Source: Alphaproteobacteria bacterium (lineage in GTDB: Bacteria; Myxococcota_A; UBA796; GCA-2862545). From it: a stretch of DNA of 64,000 nucleotides. The notes below the pieces were generated by a model. That model searched no databases. It was not told the DNA's origin and saw only the letters and a list, made by a program, of their open reading frames with translations. The position numbers and the translations under genes are program-made. The DNA is taken from assembly GCA_020632875.1 (NCBI GenBank), contig JACKET010000004.1:186001-250000 (forward strand), in the 5' to 3' direction. Position 1 is the first letter of the stretch. Every line of letters starts with the position of its first letter. This document shows positions 16,547 to 25,402 of the stretch, one piece after another.

Positions 16547-17447
16547 GCGGGGGGAACGTGCGTCGCCAGTGGCGCGCGATGTCGAGGCGCGTGGCGATCC
16601 ACACGTCGGGCTTCGCGCGCACGTAGTCGACGAACCGCCGCAGCGCGGCCGTGCGACCCGGGCGCCCGGCGATGCGGCAGTGCAGCCCGACCGACAGCAT
16701 CTTCGGCGCACCCTCCTCGCCCTCGGCGTAGAGCGTGTCGAACGCGTCCTTCAGGTAGTCGAAGAACTGGGTGCCGCTGTTGAACCCCTGGGGCGTGGCG
16801 AAGCGCATGTCGTTCGTGTCGAGGGTGTACGGCACGATGAGCGCCCAGCTGTTGCCCACGCGCTTGTAGTACGGCAGGTCGTCGGCGTAGCTGTCGGCGA
16901 TGTACTCGAAGCCCCCGTGCTGGTGGACCAGGTACGTCGTGTTCACGCTGTCGCGCCCCGTGTACCAGCCCTTCGGACGGCTCCCCGTCACGCGCTCGTG
17001 GATCGCGATGGCCTCGTGCATGTGGGACTTCTCTTCGTCCGCGGGCATGTGGCCGTAGTCGATCCAGCGCCAGCCGTGGCTCGCGATCTCCCAGCCGGCC
17101 TCCTTCATCGCCTCGACGGCCGCGGGGTTGCGCTCGAGCGCCATCGCGACGCCGAACACCGTGACGGGCACGCCGCGGCTGGTGAACAACCGATGCAGGC
17201 GCCAGAACCCGGCGCGCGAGCCGTACTCGTAGATCGACTCCATCGACATGTGCCGCTTGCCCTTCCAGGCCTCGGCACCCACGATCTCGGACAGGAACCG
17301 CTCGCTGGCCGGGTCGCCGTGCAGGATGCAGTTCTCGCCTCCCTCTTCGTAGTTCACGACGAACTGGACGGCGATGCGGGCGTCGCCCGGCCAACGCGGG
17401 TCGGGCGGGGTGCGGCCGTAGCCGATGAGATCGCGGTCGTATGCCAT
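16533..17447 (-). CDS. puuE: PuuE-like allantoinase / polysaccharide-deacetylase-fold hydrolase
   Basis: 304-aa cytoplasmic NodB-fold protein. The N-terminus MAYDRDLIGYGRTPPDPRWP, then VNYEEGGENCILHGD, YEYGSRAGFWR, ASHGWRWIDYG and GWYTGRDSVNT are the pattern of PuuE, the metal-independent allantoinase that opens allantoin in purine breakdown. The catalytic-site region is the SHGWRW stretch. ATG 17447 has GGAGG 6 bases upstream; the larger open frame above it is antisense to the divergent gene. No other purine-catabolism gene is in the window, so the substrate is inferred from similarity only. Confidence 0.85.
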   Translation of the reverse strand: MAYDRDLIGYGRTPPDPRWPGDARIAVQFVVNYEEGGENCILHGDPASERFLSEIVGAEAWKGKRHMSMESIYEYGSRAGFWRLHRLFTSRGVPVTVFGVAMALERNPAAVEAMKEAGWEIASHGWRWIDYGHMPADEEKSHMHEAIAIHERVTGSRPKGWYTGRDSVNTTYLVHQHGGFEYIADSYADDLPYYKRVGNSWALIVPYTLDTNDMRFATPQGFNSGTQFFDYLKDAFDTLYAEGEEGAPKMLSVGLHCRIAGRPGRTAALRRFVDYVRAKPDVWIATRLDIARHWRRTFPPPTTT

Positions 17448-17477
17448 GCGGGCCTCCGCGGGGGAGTATGCACCGAC

Positions 17478-18407
17478 ATGGACCTGCTCGACCGACTGCT
17501 CGCCGACGACCCCGACGCCTGGGCCGTGCACACCGATCGGCTGCTCGAGGCCGCGGATCCCCGCGGCGAGCTGGCCCTGCTGCAGCGCGCGGGGCCCGTC
17601 GCGCACCGCGACCTGCCGCCCGACCAGGTGCAGATCGTCGAGGCACACGGGCTCCTCGGGCCGGTGAAGCGCCCCGACCGCCACCGGCTCTCGTGGCACC
17701 ACGGGTACTGGCGCCACTTCGGCAACTGGTCGGGCTCCCAGCCCGAGGACTACTGGCGCGCGTTCTTCGGGCACCCGAGTGCCCGGTTCCTCCGCGAGCT
17801 CTCGATGCGCTGGATCGACCCCGACCTGCTGCTGGAGCTCGTCCAGCAGCACCATCCGCCGCTCGTCTACCTGCACTGGAACGAGCGCGACCGCGTCGTC
17901 GACATGGACCCGTTCTTCGACGCCCTGCCCCACCTCGAGCAGCTCCGCCTGTGGCGCCCGGCGCGGCTCGAGCGCGGTCCAGCGCGTCCGCTGAAGGGGC
18001 TCGCGGTGAACAGTGGCCGCGAGTTCCCCGAGGTGACCTTCGATCTCGTCCGCTACGCCCGGTCCGGCGGGCTCGCGGGCCTCGAAGAGCTCGAAGCCTG
18101 GGGCTCCGATCCGATGGAGTGGGTCGGCGAGGTGCTCCAGCACTGCACCCCCCGCGAGCTCGCCTACAAGGGCTCCGTCCCCGGCGGCATCGTGGCGGGG
18201 CTGATCGCGAGCCCGGGCTTCCCGACGCTCCAGACCCTGGCGCTCGAGGGCTTCTGGCCCGACCCCGAGGCGATGGAGGCGCTGCTGACGGCCCTCGAGG
18301 GCCGCGAGGTCCCCCTGGCGCGCTACCGCTCGACGGGTCTCGAGCCGTCGCCCGAGCAGCTCGCCCGGCTGAAGGCATGCGTCGGCGAGGTCTCGGCCCG
18401 CGGGTGA
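17478..18407 (+). CDS. TIGR02996-like repeat-companion protein
   Basis: 309-aa protein. The N-terminus matches the repeat-companion domain (TIGR02996) found in myxobacteria and planctomycetes: LLADDPDAWAVHTDRLLEAADPRGELALLQ, where the core is D-xx-A-W..., then DPRGELxxLQ. The remainder is leucine-rich-repeat-like, with spaced motifs LRELSMRWIDPDLLLELV, LEQLRLWRPARLE and LQTLALEGFWPDPEAMEALL. Such proteins are usually cytoplasmic and of unknown, probably protein-binding, role. ATG 17478 follows a 30-base gap from the divergent puuE-like start. An ABC exporter operon begins 79 bases downstream. Confidence 0.82.
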   Translation: MDLLDRLLADDPDAWAVHTDRLLEAADPRGELALLQRAGPVAHRDLPPDQVQIVEAHGLLGPVKRPDRHRLSWHHGYWRHFGNWSGSQPEDYWRAFFGHPSARFLRELSMRWIDPDLLLELVQQHHPPLVYLHWNERDRVVDMDPFFDALPHLEQLRLWRPARLERGPARPLKGLAVNSGREFPEVTFDLVRYARSGGLAGLEELEAWGSDPMEWVGEVLQHCTPRELAYKGSVPGGIVAGLIASPGFPTLQTLALEGFWPDPEAMEALLTALEGREVPLARYRSTGLEPSPEQLARLKACVGEVSARG

Positions 18408-18486
18408 GTTGTCACCGAACGTCGCATTTCCCTTGCCGCCCGGGCTGCTTCGCTTACCCCTGCGCGCGTTCACGCGAGGGACGCGC

Positions 18487-19428
18487 ATGATCCGAATCGA
18501 GAGAGCCACCCGGAAGTACGGCGACTTCACCGCCGTAGACGGGGTCTCGGTCGAGATCGACCGGGGGGAGGTCGTCGGCCTGCTGGGCCACAACGGCGCC
18601 GGCAAGACGACGTTGATGAAGATGCTGACCGGGGTGCTCGAGCCCACGGCCGGCACGCTGTCGGTGGCGGGGAACGACCTCGTCGACCAGCGCACCGAGG
18701 CGCAGCGCCACATCGGCTACCTGCCCGAGAGCGCGCCGCTGTACCCCGAGATGGAGGTCTTCGAGTACCTCCTCCTCATGGCCGAGCTCCGCGGCGTCGA
18801 GCGCAGCGAGCAGGATGCCGCCGTGGTCCGCGCGATGGAGGCGACGGGCCTGCTCGACCGCGCCGGTCAGCCGATCCGCGAGCTCTCGAAGGGGTACCGC
18901 CAGCGCGTCGGCATCGCGCAGGCCATCGTGCACGACCCCGACGTCCTCGTGCTCGACGAGCCCACGAACGGTCTCGACCCCGTCCAGATCGAGTCGATCC
19001 GCGAGCTCATCACGAAGCTCGCCGAGCGCACGACCATCATCCTGTCGACCCACATCCTCCAGGAGGTCGAAGCGGTCTGCGACCGCGCGCTGATCATGAT
19101 CGGCGGGCGCCTCGTCGCCGACGACAAGCTCTCCACGCTGCTCGCGACCGATCGCGTCATCCTGTCCGTCCAGAGCCCGCCCGACGACATCGAAGCCGCG
19201 CTGCGGCAGGTCGGCGCCGAGTCCGTCGAAGACCTCGGGCCCGACCCGCGCTCGAACGGCAGCCGCCGGTTCGCGCTCTCGGCGCCCAAGGGCGGCCTGG
19301 TGCCGCGCCTGCTCGACTTCGCCCGCGAGCGCGGCTGGACGCTGTCGGCCATCGGGCCGGAGAACCGCACGCTCGAGACCGTCTTCAAAGAGCTCCAGCA
19401 CCGTCACGCACGGCAGGGGGTGGCCTGA
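18487..19428 (+). CDS. ABC exporter ATP-binding protein (Gld/NatA type)
   Basis: 313-aa ATPase energising the following membrane protein. Walker A is GHNGAGKTT, the Q-loop follows in IGYLPESAPLYPEM, the signature is LSKGYRQRVGIAQA, Walker B is VLVLDEPTNGLDP, and the H-loop is ILSTHILQEVE. A C-terminal ~90-residue regulatory domain follows, as in gliding-motility GldA and CcmA-type exporters. ATG 18487 is preceded by GAGGGA; an upstream in-frame extension to 18409 lacks a ribosome site. Its TGA shares the A of the next ATG. It is the first gene of a three-gene operon. Confidence 0.93.
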   Translation: MIRIERATRKYGDFTAVDGVSVEIDRGEVVGLLGHNGAGKTTLMKMLTGVLEPTAGTLSVAGNDLVDQRTEAQRHIGYLPESAPLYPEMEVFEYLLLMAELRGVERSEQDAAVVRAMEATGLLDRAGQPIRELSKGYRQRVGIAQAIVHDPDVLVLDEPTNGLDPVQIESIRELITKLAERTTIILSTHILQEVEAVCDRALIMIGGRLVADDKLSTLLATDRVILSVQSPPDDIEAALRQVGAESVEDLGPDPRSNGSRRFALSAPKGGLVPRLLDFARERGWTLSAIGPENRTLETVFKELQHRHARQGVA

Positions 19429-22229
19429 TGGGCGCCATTCTCTCGATCGCCGAGAAAGAGGTCCGCGCGCTCTTCCAGAGCCAGATCGCGATCCTGTTCC
19501 TGGCCCTGTTCGAGATCTCCACGCTGTTCAGCTTCTTCGTGCTGTCGGCGTTCTTCGCACGCAACCTCGCCGACATGCGGCCGTTCTTCGAGTGGCTGCC
19601 GCTCCAGCTCATCCTGCTCGTCAGCGCGATCTCGATGCGCTCGTGGGCCGAGGAGCGGAAGTCCGGCACGCTCGAGATCCTGCTCACGCTGCCGGTCCGA
19701 ACGGCCGATCTGGTGCTCGGCAAGTTCACGGCGGGCATGGTGCTGGTGGGGCTCGCCCTGCTCTTCACGCTGCCCCTGCCGCTCACGGTGTGGAGCCTCG
19801 GTCCGCTCGACTGGGGCCCCGTGATCGGCGGGTACCTCGGCGCGCTGCTGCTCGCGTCCGCCTACCTGGCCATCGGCCTGTGCGTCAGCGCGCGCACCGA
19901 CAACCAGGTGCTCGCCCTGATGGCGACCATGGCCATCGGCGGCGCGCTGTACCTCGTGGGCACCGAGAACATCCAGGCCCTGCTCGGCACGCGCTTCGGC
20001 GCCGTCGCCAGCCTGCTGGGCTCGGGCAGCCGGTTCGAGAGCATCGCGCGCGGTGTCGTCGACCTGCGCGACCTCGTCTACTACGCGAGCATCACGGCGT
20101 TCTTCCTCGTGCTGAACGGGTACTTCCTCGACCGGCAGCGCATCGATGCCGCCGGAGCCGGGCGTTCCCGCCTGTTCACGCTCCAGGGCATCGTCGGGCT
20201 GGCGCTGCTCAACGCCGTCGTCGCGAACCTGTGGGTCACCCCGGTCCGCGTGGCCCGCGTCGACCTCACCCAGAACGCCGACTACACCATCAGCGACGTG
20301 ACGCGCCGCATCCTGGCCGACCTCGACGAGCCGCTGGTCATCCAGGGCATCTTCAGCGAGCGCAGCCATCCGAAGCTCCAGCCGCGCGTGCCGCAGCTGA
20401 AGGCGCTCCTCGAGGAGTACGGCATCGTCGGCGGCGAGAAGGTCCGTGTGGAGTTCCTCGACCCCTCGGGCGACGACGATCTCGCCGACCAGCTCGACAC
20501 CGAGTACGGCATCCGCGCCGTGCCCATGCCCACGCGCGACCGCAACGAGGCGCGCATCGTGAACGCGTGGTTCCACGTCCTGCTGCGCTACGGCGACCAG
20601 CACGCCGTGGTCGGCTTCGACGAGCTCGTCGAGGTCGACGTGAGCTCCGGCGAGCCCGAGGTCCGTCTGCGCGACCCCGAGTACGACATCACCAAGGCCA
20701 TCCGGAAGGTCTCGCAGGAGTTCGTCTCCACCGCGTCGCTCGTCACGAAGCTGCCGGAGGGCTCGAAGCTCACGCTCTACGCCACTCCGGCGGCGTTCGC
20801 GTCCGAATCCGGCGCCGAGATGCAGGCGAACCTCGAGGCCATGCGCGAGGTCGCGACGAACCTCGCCGCGATGTCCGACAAGCTGACGTTCGAGGAGGTC
20901 GACCCCTCGGCCGACCGCGCGCTCGCCGAGCAGATCGCCCGCGACTACGGCGTCCAGCCGGCCCTCTCCCTCCAGCTCGGGCAGGTCTACTACCTCCACC
21001 TCGTCTTCACGAGCGGCGACAACGCCCAGCGCATCTTCCCGCGCGGCGCCCTGTCGAAGTCCGAGCTCGAGAGCACCCTCGACTCGGTGCTCAAGCGCGC
21101 CGTGCCGGGCCAGCTCAAGACGGTGGCCGTGCTCACCGAGATCCCGCTCCCGCCGCCGCAGGACCCGCGCAACCCGACCCCCCCGCCCCCTCCGCAGCCC
21201 GACTACCGCCTGCTCCAGCAGCGGCTCGCGTCGCGGTTCGAGGTCAAGCAGGACGTCGATCTGTCCGGCGGCAGCGTACCCGACGACGTCGACGTGCTGA
21301 TCGTCGGCAAGGCCGGCAAGCTCTCGCCCACCCAGCAGCTCGCGATCGACACGTTCCTGATGCGGGGCGGCTCCGTCGTCGCGCTCGCCGGTCGCAACCG
21401 CATCGAGTTCGGCCGGGCCGGCTTCGCCGCGCAGCCCGAAGACGACTCGCTCTTCCAGATGCTCGAGCACTGGGGCGTGAAGGTCGGGTCCGAGATCGTC
21501 GCCGACAAGCGGATGAGCAAGCTCGCCCTGCCCGTCGGCCGCCGCACGGTCGAGTTCGACTACCCGTTCTGGCCCGAGATCCGACCCGACACGATGAACG
21601 AGGAGCACCTCGCCCTGTCCCGGCTGCCGCACCTGTCGGCCCCGTGGGCGAGCCCGCTCACCATCGGCACCGTGCCGGACGGCCTCACCGAGCAGACGCT
21701 GTTCTCCAGCACCTCCGACGCGTGGCTCCCGGAGCCCGGCGGGCTGATGCCCGACTTCCGCGCGTTCGGCTCGACCGTCGTGCCCGGCTTCGCGAACCCC
21801 ACGAACACGGGCACCCAGGTGCTCGGCGTCACCCTCACCGGCCGCTTTCCGAGCTTCTTCACGGACGAGACGCGTCCCGAGGTGCCCGGCGCGCTCACCA
21901 CACCGGTGGCCGACGGGAAGCTCGTCGTGCTGGGCTCCTCCGAGATGCTGTCGGACGTCATCCTCGACTTCAGCCGCTCGCCCGCGGGTCTCACGCACGC
22001 GAACAACATCGTGCTGCTGCAGAACCTGGTCGACTGGTCCCTCGAGGACACCGACCTGTTGACCATCCGCAACCCCGGCAACTTCTCGCGGACGCTGTAC
22101 CCCACCGACCCGGACCAGCTCTTCCGCTACGAGCTCGCGAACTACGTGCTCGTGCTGTTGCCGCTCCCCCTGCTCTACTTCTGGTCCCGTCGTCGCCGGA
22201 CCCCGAACCTCGCCAGGAAGGCCGCATGA
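19428..22229 (+). CDS. Fused GldF/GldG-type ABC-2 permease and auxiliary protein
   Basis: 933-aa fusion. Residues ~1-240 are an ABC-2 permease with six TM helices (AILFLALFEISTLFSFFVL, RSWAEERKSGTLEILLTLPV). Residues ~250-895 are a large GldG-type periplasmic domain, opening with a TM helix (LFTLQGIVGLALLNAVVANLW) and VDLTQNADYTISD. A Pro-rich linker (~575-592) and a Rossmann-like half (DVDVLIVGKAGKLSPTQQLAIDTFLMRGGSVVAL) follow, then a final TM (YVLVLLPLPLLYFW) and basic tail. In Bacteroidota GldF and GldG are separate gliding proteins; here they are one polypeptide. Substrate unknown. The last 4 bases overlap the DUF4340 gene. Confidence 0.92.
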   Translation: MGAILSIAEKEVRALFQSQIAILFLALFEISTLFSFFVLSAFFARNLADMRPFFEWLPLQLILLVSAISMRSWAEERKSGTLEILLTLPVRTADLVLGKFTAGMVLVGLALLFTLPLPLTVWSLGPLDWGPVIGGYLGALLLASAYLAIGLCVSARTDNQVLALMATMAIGGALYLVGTENIQALLGTRFGAVASLLGSGSRFESIARGVVDLRDLVYYASITAFFLVLNGYFLDRQRIDAAGAGRSRLFTLQGIVGLALLNAVVANLWVTPVRVARVDLTQNADYTISDVTRRILADLDEPLVIQGIFSERSHPKLQPRVPQLKALLEEYGIVGGEKVRVEFLDPSGDDDLADQLDTEYGIRAVPMPTRDRNEARIVNAWFHVLLRYGDQHAVVGFDELVEVDVSSGEPEVRLRDPEYDITKAIRKVSQEFVSTASLVTKLPEGSKLTLYATPAAFASESGAEMQANLEAMREVATNLAAMSDKLTFEEVDPSADRALAEQIARDYGVQPALSLQLGQVYYLHLVFTSGDNAQRIFPRGALSKSELESTLDSVLKRAVPGQLKTVAVLTEIPLPPPQDPRNPTPPPPPQPDYRLLQQRLASRFEVKQDVDLSGGSVPDDVDVLIVGKAGKLSPTQQLAIDTFLMRGGSVVALAGRNRIEFGRAGFAAQPEDDSLFQMLEHWGVKVGSEIVADKRMSKLALPVGRRTVEFDYPFWPEIRPDTMNEEHLALSRLPHLSAPWASPLTIGTVPDGLTEQTLFSSTSDAWLPEPGGLMPDFRAFGSTVVPGFANPTNTGTQVLGVTLTGRFPSFFTDETRPEVPGALTTPVADGKLVVLGSSEMLSDVILDFSRSPAGLTHANNIVLLQNLVDWSLEDTDLLTIRNPGNFSRTLYPTDPDQLFRYELANYVLVLLPLPLLYFWSRRRRTPNLARKAA

Positions 22230-23179
22230 CCCCGCAGAAGATCCTGACCGGGCTGCTCGGCGCCCAGATCCTGCTCGCCGTCGTCACGTGGTGGCCGCGC
22301 GGCGGCGACATCGAAGCGCGACCGGTGCTGCCGTTCGCGGCCGACGCGATCACGTCGATCCGCATCCAGTCCACCACCACCGACAACCGGGGCGATGGCC
22401 TCGTGCTCGAGCGGCGGGACGGCGGCTGGGTCATCGCGAGCGAGTACGACTACCCGGCCGTGACCGAGAAGGTGGACGAGATCGTCGACAAGCTCGAGGG
22501 CCTCAAGGTCAAGGCGCCGATCGCGCTGCAGGCCGCGTCCCACGACCAGCTCAACGTCACCGACGCCAAGGCCACGCGCCGCGTCACGGTGTCGGCGGGC
22601 GACCAGCAGGTGCAGCTGCGCCTCGGCGTCGCGGGCAACGCACGCTCGTACCTCCGGATCGGCGACGAGAACGAGGTCTATGCGGTGTCGGGCGTGGGCG
22701 CCTGGAGCATCAAGGACACCAGCGCCGGCTTCCTGGAGCGCAAGGTGCTCGACGTGGCCGCGGGGGCGCTCGAGTCCTACTCCCTGCTCAATCCGGCGGG
22801 GGGCCTCGAGCTGACGCGGGGCCCGGACGGCCAGTGGACCTCGCCGGACCTCACCGAGGGCCAGGCCCTCGACGTCACGAAGGTCGACAAGCTGTTCAAG
22901 GACACGCTCTCGCTGAACCTCACGGCCCCCGCGGATCCCGCGTTCGACCCGTTCACCGCGGACGGGAACGCCATCCTCCGCTGGACCACCACTGAAGACG
23001 GCCAGAGCGTGACCAACGCCGTCGCGCTGGCCGTGGTCGACGAGACGGGTATCGTGCGCGTCGAAGACCAGAGCAAGCCCGTGAAGATGGGCTCGCTGTC
23101 GGTGCGCAAGGTGTTCCTCGAGACCACGCTCGACCGGCTGCTCGTCGGCGCCGAGCCCGACCCGGTGCAGATCCACTAG
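22226..23179 (+). CDS. DUF4340 protein, accessory to the Gld-type exporter
   Basis: 317-aa envelope protein, anchored by an N-terminal TM (ILTGLLGAQILLAVVTWW). The remainder is periplasmic and beta-rich. It shows the DUF4340 pattern: an LxLxR...GGW strand early, a middle YLRIGDENEVYAV region, and a repeat of the same unit (LELTRGPDGQW). DUF4340 genes typically follow gldG homologues, so it is probably the third component of the exporter. ATGA overlap with the fused permease. The gene ends at the edge of the repeat array. Confidence 0.88.
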   Translation: MTPQKILTGLLGAQILLAVVTWWPRGGDIEARPVLPFAADAITSIRIQSTTTDNRGDGLVLERRDGGWVIASEYDYPAVTEKVDEIVDKLEGLKVKAPIALQAASHDQLNVTDAKATRRVTVSAGDQQVQLRLGVAGNARSYLRIGDENEVYAVSGVGAWSIKDTSAGFLERKVLDVAAGALESYSLLNPAGGLELTRGPDGQWTSPDLTEGQALDVTKVDKLFKDTLSLNLTAPADPAFDPFTADGNAILRWTTTEDGQSVTNAVALAVVDETGIVRVEDQSKPVKMGSLSVRKVFLETTLDRLLVGAEPDPVQIH

Positions 23180-25305
23180 GAGCCCGGCCTGCGGCCTGCG
23201 AGCCCGGCCTGCGGCCTGCGAGCCCGGCTCTCGGCCTCCGGCCTCGTGCCTGCGAGCCCGCGAGCTTCGCTCGATGCGAGAGGCGAGACCGTCTCGCCGC
23301 GGCCGGAGGTCGCAGGCTCGGTCGGACGCCACGTGTGCGTGCCGCTCGACCCGTGTTCCAGCACGCAGAGCCGGGTCGAACTGCGCCCGACGCGCGCAGA
23401 GCCGGGTCGAACTCTCGACTCCGAATCGCGCCGGGCCGGGATGATCGAGGTTTGTTCGTTCGAGACAAGACCCCGGAGGCCCTCTCAACCGCGAAGGACT
23501 CCGATCGGCGCAGTTGAAGGCGGCTCTGCGCAGGTCAGGCGCAGTTCGAGAGGGCTCTGGTGGGCCAGAGGACCGCGAGCCCGGCTCGGGAGCCCGGCCC
23601 GTCTCGCAGCGGTCGGAGGTCGCAGGCTCGGTCGGACGCCACGTGTGCGTGCCGCTCGACCCGTGCCTCCAGTACGCAGAGCCGGGTCGAACTGCGCCTG
23701 ACGCGCGCAGAGCCGGGTCGAACTGCGTCTGCTCGACTCCGAACCCGCGCGAGGGTCGCGATTATCGGGGTTTGTTCGTTCGAGACGAGCGCCTGGAGGC
23801 CCAACTCGACCGCGAAGGACTCCGATTGGCGCAGTTGGAGGGGGCTCTGCGCGGGTCAGGCGCAGTTCGAGAGGGCTCTGGTCAGGCCGGAGGACCGCGA
23901 GCCCGGCCCGGGAGCCCGGCCCCGGCCTGCGAGCCCGGCTCTCGGCCTGCAAGCCTGGCTCTCGGCCTCCGGCCTCCGGCCCCGTGCCTGCGGGCCCGCG
24001 AGCTTCGATCGCTGCGAGAGGCGAGTAGCGGCGGACGCGGCAGGCTCGGTCGGCCGCCACGTGCGCGTGCGGCAGGTCGAGCTCGACCCGTGCCTCCAGC
24101 ACGCAGAGCCGCGCCGAAGTGAGCCTGACGCGCGCAGAGCCGGGTCGAACTGCGTCTGCTCGACTCCGAACCGCGCGCGGGACCGGGATTATCGAGGTTT
24201 GTTCGTTCGAGACGAGAGCCAGGAGGCCCTCTCGACCCCGAAGGACTCGGATTGGCGCAGTTGAAGGCGGCTCTGCGCAGGTCAGGCGCAGGTCGAGAGG
24301 GCTCTGGTGGACCACAGGACCGCGAGCCCAGCCCGGGAGCCCGGGCCCGTGCCTGCGGGCCCGCGAGCTTGCTCGCTACGAGAGAGGAGATCGAGCCTCG
24401 ACCTCTCGCAGCGGCCGAAGGCCTCGGGCTCGCAGCGATGGCCGAAGGCCGAGCGGCTCGCAGCGAGCGCAGCGAGCGGGCTCGCAGCGACCGGAGGTCC
24501 CAGGCTCGGTCGGCCGCCACATGCGTGCAGCTCGACCCGTGCCTCCAGCACGCAGAGCCGGGTCGAACTGCGCCTGACGCGCGCAGAGCCAGGTCGAACT
24601 GCGCCTGACGCGCGCAGAGCCCGGTCGAACTGCGCCTGCTCGACTCTGAATCGCGCGCGGGGCCGGGATTATCGAGGTTTGTTCGTTCGAGACAAGAGCC
24701 TGGAGGCCCAACTCGACCGAGAAGGACTCCGATTGGCGCAGTTGAAGGCGACTCTGCGCAGGTCAGGCGCAGTTCGAGAGGGCTCTGGTCAGGCCGGAGG
24801 ACCGCGAGCCCAGCCCGGGAGCCCGGCCCCGTGCCTGCGGGCCGCGAGCGTCGATCGCTGCGAGGGGCGAGCGGCGGTGGACGCCCCAGGCTCGGTCGGC
24901 CGCCACGTGTGCGTGCGGCAGGTCGAGCTCGACCCGTGCCTCCAGCACGCAGAGCCAGGTCGAACTGCGCCTGACGCACGCAGAGCCGGGTCGAACTGCG
25001 CCTGACGCGCGCAGAGCCCGGTCGAACTGCGTCTGCTCGAGTCCGAATCGCGCGCGGGGCCGGGATGATCGAGGTTTGTTCGTTCGAGACGAGTACCAGG
25101 AGGCCCAACTCGACCGCGAAGGACTCCGATTGGCTCTGCGCAGGTCAGGCGCAGTTCGAGCGGGCTCTGCGTAGTCCAGAGGACCGCGAGCCCGGCCCGG
25201 GAGCCCGGCCTGCGGCCTGCGGCGAGCCCGGCCCACGGGGTGCGGCCTGCGAGAGCGGCCGCGATGGCCGAACGCTGAGCGGGCACGAAGCGCCGAAGGC
25301 CGCGG
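23180..25305. repeat. Array of long imperfect repeats (gene-free, ~2.1 kb)
   Basis: The 2.2 kb between the DUF4340 gene and the gene at 25403 has no credible gene. Its most conserved mark, TTTGTTCGTTCGAGAC, occurs five times: 23451, 23771, 24198, 24678 and 25075 (periods 320, 427, 480 and 397). Each mark is followed by ~140 bases of conserved sequence (AACTCGACCGCGAAGGACTC, GGTCAGGCGCAGTTCGAGAG, GGACCGCGAGCCCGG), a variable spacer of GAGCCCGGCCTGCGG-like filler, a block GGCTCGGTCGGCCGCCACGTG, and 2-3 copies of a ~31-mer containing CGCGCAGAGCCGGGTCGAAC. The 31-mer contains the reverse complement of part of the conserved block, so each unit can fold on itself. Single-base indels between copies shift every reading frame, arguing against coding. 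Confidence 0.9.
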
Positions 25306-25402
25306 GCATTTCCTGGAACCCGTCCGGCTGGGCGTTGACTGAGATCCGACCGGCCCGCCAGGTCCCGTTGCGGTGGGATACGGAAATTCCACGGGGGTTG
25401 TC

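Noticed and set aside
12866..16711. 1281-codon open frame on the reverse strand (and others such as 19404-21998, 37304-40471 and 44330-47464)
   Set aside because: They lie antisense to clearly recognisable genes and give Arg/Ala/Gly/His-rich translations without motifs; high GC3 removes stop codons from these frames.
23246..25108. Several 200-400-codon frames on both strands in the repeat array
   Set aside because: Frames break or shift between repeat units because of single-base indels, translations are Arg/Ser/Pro-rich on every strand, and no ribosome sites precede them.
23180..25305. CRISPR array
   Set aside because: Units are 320-480 bp with internal sub-repeats and no short constant repeat/unique spacer alternation; no cas gene is in the window.
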